This document shows, in pieces, positions 43,623-55,600 of a DNA stretch of 64,000 nt (positions are counted from its first letter, which is position 1; each line of letters starts with the position of its first letter). The position numbers and the translations under genes were made by a program. The stretch is from Aplectana chamaeleonis (Eukaryota; Nematoda; Chromadorea; Rhabditida; Cosmocercidae), in the NCBI GenBank assembly GCA_029168955.1, contig JAPDOI010000210.1:1126001-1190000 (forward strand). The letters run 5' to 3'. The notes under the pieces are model-generated. The model was not told the origin of the DNA and did not search any database. It saw nothing but the letters and a program-made list of their open reading frames with translations.

Positions 43623-43865
43623 CTTTCACAGTCTGCCGGACGACGCCGTCCGGCACGTTATAAGATAGGACTGCGGCGTCGTGGAAGGACTCGGTGCGAC
43701 TCTGGATGACCGACGTCGCAATGCGGCGCTCGACGTTAGTGCGAAATTACTTCGTTGATTGTGGGGTGGTCGATATTATCAGTTGCTCTGCCACAGGCCT
43801 AGTGGGCGCCGCGCGCGACGTCGGATAGCATTGCCGGACGTCGGACGGCAAAATAACTGTGAAAG
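43623..43865. mobile_element. Hairpin MITE (CTTTCACAGT)
   Basis: Ends CTTTCACAGTCTGCCGGACG and CGGCAAAATAACTGTGAAAG around a GC-rich loop. Confidence 0.65.
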
Positions 43866-43873
43866 GGGCTTAA

Positions 43874-45207
43874 CAAGGGAACCACAATAAGTCATAGTGA
43901 CCACTCCAGATGAAATGTACTTTTCTAGGAATATTTTCGGACGAAAAGTACGAATATGCTCATCGCAGCTGCCTAGACCCACTCTGGAAAAAAGTTATGA
44001 GCATTTTTTCCCTGATTTTCGTACCTATTGTACCCTTCAAAAAGCGCATTATTTTTACGCGATTCCGGAAACGGACCTCATAATCGTGTTCAGCGTCCAA
44101 AACTACCCCACTAAGCAAAGTTTGGCTGAAGTAACATTCTCCAAACTTTGCACAGACTAATAGCGTTTTGAACTTGTACGGATTTTTCGTTGGGCGTCTA
44201 TTTATACCAATCAGAGGGCTCTCGAAGCGTTTTAGAAAAATATTCCAGATTTGACTAAAAATTCGTTCTGGGAGGTTATTTGGGGAGCTTATCACTAATC
44301 TGAGGTTAATTTGTCGTTTTTCCGATGTTTTCGACCAAATTTGTTCAAAGCTTCCCACTGGCAGTGAAAATTGACGGCTAAATCAACTTTTGACGATTTC
44401 CGGAATGTGACGACAGATGTGGCTCAAATCGTTCCTGTTGGGGTTATCTGCAGTGCTCAACACGAATCTGATGTCAATTTTTGACAGCTTACGCTAGATT
44501 ACGGTGAGTATACGGTAGTTTGGTCGAAGTCTCAGATTTGTCTCAAAGTTTCTAGGTGGGTGTTTTTTGGGGTGCTGAATACGAATTCGATGTCCAATTA
44601 TCGATTAGCGGAACATTGAGGTAGGTTTTGCCATTTGAATGGCATGTTACCTACCGTAGCCTACAGTAAACCTCAAAATTTTGACAAGCTGACCCCAGAT
44701 TCGTGTTAAGCACCCCAGATTACCCCTACGTACATGTTTTTGGCAAAATCCGGAGGAAAATTGTGTTTTTAACACGCCAAAAATTCCATGGGGGGTACCC
44801 ATACCTTGCCGCGAAGCCTTAAAAAACGCTCATAACTTTTTTCAGAGTGGGTCTGCAGTTCACCTCCGCACTGCCGTTCAGTCCGCAAAGTGCACCCTGA
44901 TTGCGCAATCTTGCTGCGGCGCGGTTGCGAACATCCTCAGACAAGGATGTGGGATCACCCGAGCGCGTTTGGCCTTTGGTGCCCGGGTGATCCCACCGCC
45001 CGGGTGATCCCACATCCCTGTCTGAGGATACTCGCAACCGCGCCGCAGCACGATTTCGCAATCAAGCGCACTTTGCGGACTGAACGGCAAGGCGGAAGTG
45101 AAGAATAGACAGCTGCGATGGGCATATTCGGTCTTTTCGTCCGAAAATAGTTCTAGAAAACTACATTTCATTTGGAATGGTCACTATGACTTATTGTGGT
45201 TCCCTTG
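43874..45207. mobile_element. Tc5-like element, TAA duplication
   Basis: Ends CAAGGGAACCACAATAAGTC and the complement; TAA at 43871-43873 and 45208-45210. Close sister of 39343-40229, plus a hairpin insertion. Confidence 0.85.
44855..45107. mobile_element. Hairpin MITE, copy of 9319-9556
   Basis: Arms GCCGTTCAGTCCGCAAAGTG and complement. The sister element reads straight through this site near 40130. Confidence 0.82.
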
Positions 45208-45210
45208 TAA

Positions 45211-46217
45211 GACATGCTAGAATGATCAAAGCTTGGAAACTCGGAGAAGTCCGGAACGTTTACAGGACATCCCAGAAACATGGAACAACTTGGACAAGAC
45301 TGGAGTAAACTGTGGAACCCTCCCTAAAAAATGGACTTACACTGGATATTCTACCAGCTTCGGGATACAAAGAGATTGGACTCAAATCTGAAAACTTTTG
45401 CCACTTAATATGAAAATTGGGTGGAATATATGGTACAGTTTGAAACTAAACTTGGGTGGTATCATTCCTGAGGGGAAGGAGCCTCAGGCCTTTCGTGGGA
45501 GAGATACAGAAATAAAGCTATTCTCTACAGTTGCCACAATTCAGGAGAGAGGCGCGGAATGTTTTCTATGCTGTGGTCTACGCCCCGTATTAGCTCGGCA
45601 ACTTATAACGAACCTCAAATACGCCTCATCGGAAGTTCAGAGATTGGAAATTGTTCTGAGGCAAGGCAAAGGTACGGTGTTTTTTGATGTTTGCTGTCAT
45701 AGAAAGTTGGTTCAATAGGACTGATTCTCGCAAAAACACATGTTTACGTGGAAACACTCGACAATACGTTAAGGGCTGTGAAAACGTCTGATTTCGACTC
45801 GCCGTGGCTTGCTCGAATCCGAACCTGGAACCTTCTGGGGACACTAGATCCATCGGAAACAATCTATCGAATAGAAGATAGAGCTCAGCGAAACAATTTC
45901 CTAGTAAGAGGAGGATAAAGATTTATTAGAAAGAGCTGGGAGAGCAGCTGCAAGAATGTGCTAAGTGGATCGGAGAAGGCAGGTTTATATAGTAGATGTT
46001 GACGTGATTGGTTAGCTGAAGGACATATGGGTCCTTTGTACACGGGCGGTACCCATTTCTCGTCATAATTCTATTAGACGCCCACTTGTGCTAGCATTCG
46101 CACTGTCTTCAGTATATTATTTTCACGGTTCGATGAAGGAGGTTAAGACACTTTCAATATTGTTACTATGTGAACAGGGGATACATATGTCAGTATGTCA
46201 GTCACGGTATTTGCTCC
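45211..46217. other. Unassigned
   Basis: No splice-flanked exon, terminal repeat or RNA gene recognised. A frame at 45650-45715 lacks supporting motifs. Confidence 0.4.
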
Positions 46218-46406
46218 TTACAAGGGAGGGTTGCACACATAAGATGGAGTTTCGAGATGCAAAATATGTTCCAGGGGGAGCACAGTGTTCCAATATTCCT
46301 TACTCAGAATCGGCTAAATGCCTCAGATCTTCACAGGAAGTTTTCAAAAGTGGGCATCTCCATAGCTTTGCCAAGAGGAAAGGGGTACACGCATGACAAT
46401 TTTTAA

Positions 46407-46892
46407 AGACAGTGTTCACGATGAAAAAAGTTTTCGAAATTCCACTAGGATTGGGTAGTGGAGGGACACTCTGTAGTCGAAACGTCAAAAGAACGCATGA
46501 AAACGAGCCAGGAAGAGCCCCAAAAAAGCCCGAAGTTGCAACTTCGAGCGCATTGAAAACCCCAAAAGCGCATCACACGCCCACCGACGTGAACAAATGA
46601 ATGCTCGAGATCGTGAGATGAGCGATGATTTTCAATCATTAGCCCCGTTCTTCCCTTCATTCTCAGCTTCTCTCTTTACTCAGGTCAGCTCGCATAGATC
46701 GGCTGCAAAAGACGGAAGTTACCAGCCTCGGACAACTCGTCCACCATGTTTCCATAGTTCAATCTTTGAGGGACCATACCTGCGTTCACAGAAGGTCTTG
46801 TATGATTTCAGAGACACCATTGGAATCAGCATGGGGCCGTTTTCAAGATAGGCGGAAAAACAGAAAAACGATGTCCATCGTGAACACTGCCT
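46407..46892. mobile_element. TTAA-type MITE (AGGCAGTGTTCACGAT)
   Basis: TTAA at 46403-46406 and 46893-46896; ends AGACAGTGTTCACGATG and CATCGTGAACACTGCCT. Confidence 0.85.
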
Positions 46893-46989
46893 TTAAAGAA
46901 AAACTGTCTCGAATTGAGCTCATAACTTGTTTGTGAATCTGAGGCCCATTTGTCAAGAGTGGTCGTCTCGTGGCGGCAAACTATACTTA

Positions 46990-47815
46990 GAATCCGAATC
47001 ACTCCTTTTCGGATAACCGACCGGATATCCGAGATTCGGATAATCCGATATCCGAAAATTCGAAAAAACTCATTATCTGAATCGAACTAATATCCGGGAA
47101 ATTTAAAATCGGCATTATCTGAATCGAACCATTATCCGAAGGGTCAAAAAATCGGGTAAAACCGGATAGAATTCAGATAAATTTCGGATAAAATCGGATA
47201 AAATTTGGGTAAATTATCGGATAAAATCGGATAATTTTCGAATAAAATCAGATAAAATTCACTGGGCCACGCCCATTTTTCCGTACCGCCTTCTATTAAG
47301 TACATCAACCCAGGGTTTTCCTCGTCCTTCCGAAATCGGAAGAGTCGTTGCGTCGCCGAAAAATGGGCTTGGTCAAGTGAGATGATTAAGTGGCAAGTTA
47401 TTCAGTGCAGAAGTTTTTTATATAGTTTTTTTTTGTATTATTTTGTTTTTTATTAGTCTCTCTTTTCACTAGCTAGTTGTCCTGAAAAAAACCTGTATGT
47501 GGATAATACCCAACGACGATAGAGCAACTGAAGATTTGTTTTCATATTTTTTTACAATGCATATATGAAGATTGAAGTTTGTATGTTAACATGCTGCAAA
47601 TGCAATGAAGTACTACTGTTTGTTCAAAATGTTTTCAAAGGCTTGCCTTGAGTACCTGGTTTATTTTTCACCGTTTTGTCTCAACTTTGTTCCGAAAACA
47701 TCCGAAGCTATCCGAAATTATCCGACCGGATATCCGTATCCGAATCATTGGAAAAATGGCATTATCCGAATCGATCCATTATCCGAAGAATCACCTTCGG
47801 ATAACAAGTATACGG
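46990..47815. repeat. Element built of ATCCGA/ATAAAATCGG units
   Basis: Inverted flanks of TCCGGATATCCGA-like units (46995-47260, 47700-47812) around a CCACGCCC hairpin (47262-47385). Sister at 63040-63400. Confidence 0.65.
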
Positions 47816-48781
47816 CAAACACTGAGGAGGGTGGGCTGATCGAAGGATAGAGCTACGCTCTGCTATTGGTCGACGCCACTTCGGTCACCAATCGTAAGAG
47901 ACCTTCCGTCTGATCCGCCCAATCTTCTGACTGCTTGGGGCCACAAGACCACCACCCAATTGTCAACATATGAAAAATTCCATCTGATTTGGTCCGAAGC
48001 TTCACAAAATTTGTACATTAGGGCTATTCGGGCTGCCTAACACGAATCTGCAACTCGTAAATCGATTTTCGATAAATTACGGTAGGTTAGGGTGGGTATA
48101 CGGTAGCTCGGTCAAAGTCTCAGATGTGACTCAAAATTTCACTGTGGGTGTTATTTGGGACACTAGACACGAATTTGAGGTCCGTTTTTCGATTCTCGAA
48201 ATTTTTAGGTAAGCAACGCCAGTAAAAGGCATTATGCCTACCGCAGCCTACAGTAACCCTAAGTCTGGCGAGGAATAAACCCCAGATTCAGGTTCAGCGC
48301 ACTGAATAACCCCCAGTTGTGAGCTTTGAGCCGAATCTAGAAATGTCTTCGGAACATCTCAAACATTCCCTGGTGGGGTACCTTTTACTTTTTTTGTGAA
48401 GAAATCAAAATTCCTTTTTTTTGGAATCCTCGCAGCCGTTTAGAGAATTTCAAGCACGGGCCAGCCCCCTTTATGTATTGTCACAGACCTACAGCAATGA
48501 CAAAATAGTTTTTCAAATCGCCACCGGGAGGTGGCAAGCCTCTTTTGTTAGTGCACTGCGTGCCAACCGAGAACAGCCGAAAGGAGCATGAGGTTAGGGA
48601 TTCTTTGGGAACTCGTAGATGCTACAATCTCAAGCATTCCTATATCTGCCGGATCAGTTTTCTTGAAGTCGGACTTTTGGTGGAATATGAAGCCCGTAAG
48701 CCAGTTTCCGCTCTTGACTTTCAAAAGGGAAAAAAACCACTGGTTCATGTGCAGTTCGGGGTGGTGAAAACACCGGGCTAA

Positions 48782-49255
48782 AGGCAGTGTCCACGATAAA
48801 AAATGTGTTTCAGTTTCCACTAGGAATGGGTAGTGGAGGGGCACACAGTAACGTTGACGTTGAATGAACACATGAAAACGAGCCAGGAAAAGCTCCAGTA
48901 GAGCCCGAAGTTGCCACTTCGAGCACAAGGTAAACCCCAAAAGCGCATCACACGCCCACCGACGTGAACAAATGAATGCTCGATATCGTGAGATGAGCGA
49001 TGACTTCCAAACAATAGCCCCGTTCTTCCCTTCATTCTCGACTTTTCTGTTCACTCAGGTCTGCTCGCATACATCGGCTGCAAAAGACGGAGGTTACAAG
49101 CCTCGCACAACTCGTCCACCATTTTCCCTAGCTCAATTTTTGAGGGACCATAACTCCGTTCCCAGAAGGTCTTGTACGATTTCAGAGATATCGCTGGAAT
49201 CAGCATGGTGCCGTTTTCAAGATAGGCGGGAGAACAGAAAAAGGATTTCTATCGT
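48782..49255. mobile_element. TTAA-type MITE, right end lost
   Basis: Starts AGGCAGTGTCCACGATAAAA after CTAA; follows 46407-46892 until TCTATCGTAGG, where the terminus is missing. Confidence 0.75.
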
Positions 49256-49701
49256 AGGACCGCGCCCTGACTGGACCGAGTTCTTCGGCAACCGACTTAA
49301 GGCTCCATTTGTCGACATTCTGAGATTTTGGGTCGCAGTGGGTAGCGAGCCGCTACGCAGCTAGGCGGTATTCATAAAAGGCGGGAGAAGGCGTGGTTAC
49401 GACTGTCGATCAAATGCTTTCTAGCCGAGACTTATGCTGACCGTTGCCTAAGTAATATTCTCGTAGGCGGGAGCAATAAGGGGATAATCGCGAGTCATGG
49501 AGTTGAGCAATGAAGGATTAAAACCTTATTACCATCGCGTACCAACACTGTAGCGAAACGTGCGTACATGCATGCGTTTTTTCTTCCTCTATGTGTCTTA
49601 AAGACCACTATGACCAAAATAGACCTCATTCATATACCGTAGTACCAGTTAACAGCATTGCTTGACATTATAAGAGACTCGAAAAACCTTGAGGTGAAAT
49701 T

Positions 49702-50241
49702 ATGTCATTTGGCAGATTACGTGCAAGGAAAAGAATACGTGTCAAGACAAAAAGCTCACCCGGAGCACTTGTTAGCCCTGCAAGCGTAAGATTATTAGAA
49801 AAGTCCAATAATGTGCATGATATAGATAGATGGTTACAGGCCCCGGGAAGATCACGCAGATACACGAAATCCGAAGCCGAACTCAATAGTGAATCGAATT
49901 TTGGCACAAACGATTTCGCACCTCTACCGCTACAAAGACCGGTCCAGGCTACCAATCGTGGGACGTGTAGCGCAGTGGTTGGAAGTGATTTTAGTGCTGC
50001 AACATTCACAGGATCAGTCCGCGCACTAGGCGCTTTTCTGCAATCTTCGTCTTTGCTCCGAACCCAGAAATTTTGGAAGACACTAGGATACCTATTTGGA
50101 GGGTATCTATTTTACTCGCGAGGATATCTATTTTACTTCAAGTTGAAAGTCTTTGTGGCGCGTGCAGAGTCGTTTATCGAAAAGAGTTGTGAGCTCGAGA
50201 ACTTTGGCAGCCACCACGCTTCGATGCGGAGCCGAGCATAA
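49702..50241 (+). CDS. Open frame of uncertain status
   Basis: 179 codons, MSFGRLRARKRIRVKTKSSP..., basic and Ser-rich. It runs into the AGCCTAG-family MITE at its end, which argues against an intact host gene. A strong donor (GTAAGA) at 49790 could end a shorter exon, and GTGTAGCGCAGTGGTTGG near 49966 resembles a tRNA A box. The opposite strand is also open. No family recognised. Confidence 0.2.
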   Translation: MSFGRLRARKRIRVKTKSSPGALVSPASVRLLEKSNNVHDIDRWLQAPGRSRRYTKSEAELNSESNFGTNDFAPLPLQRPVQATNRGTCSAVVGSDFSAATFTGSVRALGAFLQSSSLLRTQKFWKTLGYLFGGYLFYSRGYLFYFKLKVFVARAESFIEKSCELENFGSHHASMRSRA

Positions 50242-50721
50242 AGCCTAGTTTTGACTGCATCGCTGCTGTCTTTCATCGCAGCGATTTCACACCCGCTGCT
50301 GCAGCGATGTAGCAGCGGCAGCGATCTTGTTCATAGTGCATAGGTCCACGGATGATAGAAGAAATTCAATCAATCAGTGAAATTAGTGGCTGGTATTCAT
50401 CAATAACGCGTTTCAACTCGAAAACACTGATCTTGAAATGTGAAAGGGTCAACGTTCATTAGACGGAACGTGTCATTCGCTGGCAATCGCTCCATCGCTG
50501 CCATTTTGGCCGCGATGGAGCGATGGTCAGCGATCATTGATAATCGCTCTTCAAGCAGCGATGCAGTAAAACATAGGGTTTCGTCGCCGCGACCCAGCGG
50601 TGTAGGACGTTTGCCACGAAGCGATCACAATTGGAGCGACTTTTCATTACGCGCGATGAAAAAGGAACACTTGTCCCACGCATGGCCGCAGCGACCACCT
50701 GCAGTCAGTCAAAACTAGGCT
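50242..50721 (+). mobile_element. AGCCTAG-family MITE, intact copy
   Basis: Ends AGCCTAGTTTTGACTGCA and CAGTCAAAACTAGGCT; TAA at 50239-50241 and 50722-50724. Confidence 0.88.
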
Positions 50722-50734
50722 TAAGAGATGGGGG

Positions 50735-50800
50735 AAAGGTGGCGCAGCCGGTAGCGGGATTGATTTATGGAAGAATAGCAAGGGTTTGATCCCCTTTGAC
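50735..50800 (+). tRNA. tRNA-like segment
   Basis: GGTGGCGCAGCCGGTAGCG (A-box-like) and GGGTTTGATCCCC (B box). Stems pair poorly; likely tRNA-derived. Confidence 0.4.
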
Positions 50801-51107
50801 AAATTGTTTTTGCGATTCCGTATATCTCCCATAGACAGATATTTTGCTTCATGATTTCATTCAGCTATATAACTCACCCTTTTGAGTTTATACCTCTTTG
50901 AGGTCAATGGTTTGGCATAAGTCACAATTACTTATAATGCAAATAACAATGACATTTCTGCAATGCGCCTCATTTCGCGTAGGTCGATGGGCACAATAAA
51001 TACGTTCCTTGTCAACAGGACACGATTAGGTTTCTATTTTTAGACCAAAATGTATATGCCCTTGTGTCCAAGTCACTTCCCGGATATGTGATAGTTGCTC
51101 TTTTTGT

Positions 51108-51218
51108 TTAGGTGTTCTCGTCATGAGCAAAATCCGTCACGCTGTCGTCAACAAAGGCCTTGATCTCAGGATCTTGCGCAACACCACTATGGACTATTTG
51201 GACCAACCAGTCAGCAAA
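51108..51218 (-). CDS. Last exon of the small acidic protein gene
   Basis: 36 codons plus TAA. Reads FADWLVQIVHSGVAQDPEIK then AFVDDSVTDFAHDENT. The acceptor (CCTTCCCTCGTGAG) is made by the terminus of a Tc5-like element plus its TGA target duplication. An AATGAA poly(A)-like variant lies about 260 bases downstream near 50848. Confidence 0.6.
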   Translation of the reverse strand, partial: FADWLVQIVHSGVAQDPEIKAFVDDSVTDFAHDENT

Positions 51219-52587
51219 CTCACGAGGGAAGGATACTTGAACAAAGTGAGCATTTAAAATTGGATATATGTCCCTAGGAGTATTTTCTGCCGTAGAACTC
51301 GAACTTTCCCTCCACAGCTGCTGAATGGCTCTCTGCCCAGAGTTATAGGTTTTTCCCTAGTTCCCCTTGTTGGTTGGGTCTTCACCTTATATCAACCTAA
51401 TGGTTCTGAGAGCATTTAAAAAATTCCAGCTTTAACATGAAACTTCACCATGGCGGTTCTCTGGGGAGCTGATCACCAATCTGGGACTAAATTTTCGATT
51501 TTTTTTCCAGTCCTCAAAATTTTTTGCTCTAATCTTCCCGTCGATTTTTGAAATAGTAATACAGATTTGGCTTAAACGTCTTTGTGGGGGTTATTTGGGA
51601 AAGGAAACATGAATTTGATGTCCAATTATCGTGTTTTCCGATGGAATAGTAGTGGTGGGTATACGGCAGTTCGTTCGAAGTCTCAGATTCGGCTCAAAAC
51701 TTCTCTCAGGGTGTAGTTCTGGGTGGCGAAAACGAGTTTGTCAAATTATACCCATCGTATCCTACAGCTAACACCAGAATATCGACAAACGGACACCGGA
51801 TTCGCATTAAGCGCCCTAAAAGAACTACGCTGTAATTTTTTAGCGCGATCCGGGAAAATTTTCCTCCGAACACCCCTGTAGAAGCAGTGTTCACGAGGAA
51901 AAAGTTGCGCGTTTTTTTTTCGGCTGAAACGTAAGCTTTTGGTCCCTCTAAGAAGTCGTGGGCCAGCCAACCCATTGGGCCACTCCGCCCACTTCCTATA
52001 ACAGTTGTCCTGAATTCGTGGTTAGATGAGCGATGGTTTCCCATCGAAAGCCCCATTCTCCCCTTCATTCTCAACGTCTCTCTTTACTCAGGTCAGCTCG
52101 CACACATCGGCTGCAAAAAACAGGAACTACAAGCCTTGGACAACTCGTCCACAATACTTTCCTAGCTGAATTTCGAGGGGTCATAACTCCGTTTCCAGGG
52201 GGTCTTGTACGATTCCAGGGACATCATTGAAATCAGCATGGGACCGTTTTCAAGATAGGCGGAAAAACAGAAAAACGACTTTTATCGTGAACACTGCCTT
52301 TAATTCTCTTATGGTTCAGCACTCTAAATAACTCCGAGATACAAGTTCTAAGCCGAATCCGGAAAAAAAAATCTCGGAACACCCCAAAACTTGTCTTATG
52401 TTATCCTAACCTATCCGCGAAACCGTGAGAACGTTTAGAACTCCGTTCATAGAGCTGGTCTATAGATAAGTAAGAAAATTTCAAACACTAATCCAAAAAC
52501 TGCTTTGAAAACTTATTTACTCATTTATTTATTTGTTTATTTATTTATTTATTTATTTTTTATTTATTCATTTATTAATTAATTAAT

Positions 52588-52634
<47 letters not shown>

Positions 52635-52639
52635 TTAAC

Positions 52640-52674
<35 letters not shown>

Positions 52675-55600
52675 TTCATCGTTATGCTACATCAGGCAGA
52701 CCTGATAGACATTTAGAGCATATGTACAAGCAACGAGAACAAGAAAAAACACAAAGAGGTACTAAAAAATAGGAAAAAAATTGAGGCTTCCATTCTGAAT
52801 CGCCACTGTCCAAATATCCTTTCCTTGCTAAATCAGGTACCTATACATTTGGGAAAAGTTTCACATGTGAAGCCGTCACAGTTCACCCGTTGGTTTCACG
52901 AAAATTCAAATTCCGATTCAAGGTACAGGGGACTTCGTATAGGTATAACAGGTTTTCAGGTGACTTCTAGATAAATTGTCGTTACATCTATGAGTTTTTG
53001 ATGGGTTAGTCTGACTCCTAAGCATATATGAAATCTTTACGAATATTGTTGCAATTGGCTAGGCGCGTCTGATGCTCTTTTCTACTAGTTAAGCCGAGAT
53101 ACACATACATACGTCATCGACAGGAAGGAAAGTCGGATCAACACGCGCTGGCGGCGCGTAGCCGACGGGAGCTTCCTGGTCCAAGATGTCCCTGATTTTT
53201 GGGTTCCGAACAAAGGGCAGCTGAAAACGGGTGGAAGAAAGATATGCGAGTGTCCCGTCGATGTGTAGAAAACAGCTGTTGAATCCAATGAAACTTGTAA
53301 TCTGAGTTAATTTCTAAGCAAAATTCATATTATAGTTCTTATAAAAAGGAAGAATTCAAATCGATATGTCAAATCCCATATCCGACTAACATTAAGTATG
53401 CAGCGATGCAGACTTGAGAAACACACTACATTTACCTCGCAAGTATTTTTTTCTTGTTTTGTTGTTTCAAAATTTTTAGTGGGAATGTTGCTCAGCTTGT
53501 GTATCTTACAAGCAAGCATGGAACTTGTTCGAAACATAACATAGCAAGCGTTACCTTAATATCTCAGGGAATACAAGAAAAGGGCATTTACCTAAAGTCT
53601 GTCCAGACCAGACTGTCCGCCCACACGGTCGGTGTGCGTGTCGAGCGGCCGTCACGAAGGCGTCTTTCGGAGGAGCGTTTCCAGGAATTGGATACAACTG
53701 ACCGGATTGATAATAAATATTCGTTTGATGTTTCTGCTAATCGATTCACAAATCCAGAAAGCCCCTTCGCAACGGCCGATCAGCACGCTCGAGGACCGCG
53801 TGAGCGGACAGTCTTATTCGGACAGGCCTTAACTTCGTGAGGAGAAACGGGGTAGCTGAGAGACAATTGTTAGGGTGTCCACAGAAAATGCTCCTGATTT
53901 AACTCAGAACTTTTTTCCTAATGGCTATTCTGAGAGCTGAATGTCCATTAGTCGATTTTTTTTTTGAAAATTTCGGTCCGTTTGGCTCAAAGCTTCTCAC
54001 TAGGGGGGATATGGCTGGCAAAACACGAGTTTCTGCGATTTCCAAAATGCTATGATGAAATTGTCTCAAAAGTTGTCCATTGGGCTTATTTCGTCTGCCC
54101 AACACAAATCTGTGGTCCGCCAATCGATTTTTGTAGAAGTATGTACTGTTTGCTACGGTTGGTATACGTTAGTTTAGCCGAAGCCCGAGATTTCGCTTAA
54201 AATTTCTCTGTTGGGATTACTTGAAGAGCCCAACACGAATTTGATGTTTATTTAAAATTTTCGAAATATCCAAGGCAGTGCTCACGATAAAGTACCGCTT
54301 TCCAGTTTCCGAAGTTTCTGTGTAGGTAAATCCACGAAGAAGTGGTCAATAAGGAGAAGTTTCACCAAAACTCTCAAATACCGGAAGAAGCTGTCTAAAA
54401 AAAAACTCTGAAATGTTTTTCATTACCCCTGATTGGTGTTTTTTGAAGTGGTACCGGCAAAGCGTCAAACCTAGCGTCGGGAATGATTTCCCATTCAGCA
54501 TTTTAGGCAAAAGACTTTGTCTTCTGTTTCTTGTTCCGAAAACTCTTGAAAAAAATGGTCCAATGCACATGCTTGGATTTTAGAGTCTTTCGCGATGAAG
54601 AGTTCACAAGACGAACGCAGGACAACTGTTACATGACGTGGGCGGCTGGTCCACGAGAATTTTACCCACATTCTGACCTGTTTAGTACAAAGTACTTTCT
54701 TCCTCACTCTTCTTAGAAATACTCAAAGTTTTTCTTTTCGCCAAAAAAAAAACTGGCAATTTTTGCGTCGTGAACACAGCCTTCAAGGTATGTTACGCTT
54801 GTTTAGAGCTTAATAGCGACAAATAAACCCTAAATTCGTGTTAAGCACTCCAGTTGAAAGTTTTGAGCCGTAAATGAGAACTGTTTTCTGAACGTGACAG
54901 AAGTTTTCCGGTAGTGCGCCTCTCTTATCGCTTTGTGAAGCAATGGAAACGCCTTTATTGAATTCCCACGGACTACTCGGGAAGTTTTGAGCCTGAAAGG
55001 AAGTACCAAGGAAGTTTGTACAAGTTGTTAAAAACTTTGAGACAAGGTTTTCGAGTGCTTCACGCAACCTGCAGCAGCTCTTATCTTGCCAGTAACTCAT
55101 TTCAAGTTTTCACCAATTTTAGCCAAATGCAAACTTTGAATTCGCAGGTGACATAAAAAATGGGGAAAACAGGTTATATGCCGATAAACACAGTTAGCTG
55201 CGGAACCATTGGTTTTAACGGAACACATACAACAAGACATATTGAAGCGATTAATAAATAGTGTGTCAATATAAATTAATTAGTGTCACGTATTAGAGGC
55301 ATGCATACAGGAACAATAATGGATTCTTCCTTTCAAGAAATCATTTTGTATCGACTAAAGTACACTTTTTTTACCATCATACTACAGTACAATATTACAA
55401 TATTACGCCATTGAGTTTCGGTACGCGGGCTACAAAAATGTGAATAACTTTACGAAATTGAAAACTTTAGGTCAAATTCAAATCAATTTGTTTGACGTTA
55501 TGAAGCATCCTTATACCTTTTACTTCTCCCTCCTATTTGTTCAAAGTTTGGCTTGGATCACACTTCCAGCGATGAGCGCCGTGACGCAATGTTTGCCATC

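Larger units (their letters stand above)
46221..48547. mobile_element. Probable Tc5-like element, TTA duplication
   Basis: Left end CAAGGGAGGGTTGC, right end GCAAGCCTCTTTTG; TTA at 46218-46220 and 48548-48550 (restores CTTAG). The interior at 48010-48400 matches other family members. The ends are diverged, hence lower confidence. Confidence 0.6.

Noticed and set aside
52883..52966. Alternative last exon for the small minus-strand gene (KSPENLLYLYEV...)
   Set aside because: Acceptor and phase are possible, but the encoded residues are less protein-like than the exon at 51218-51108. Kept only as an alternative.
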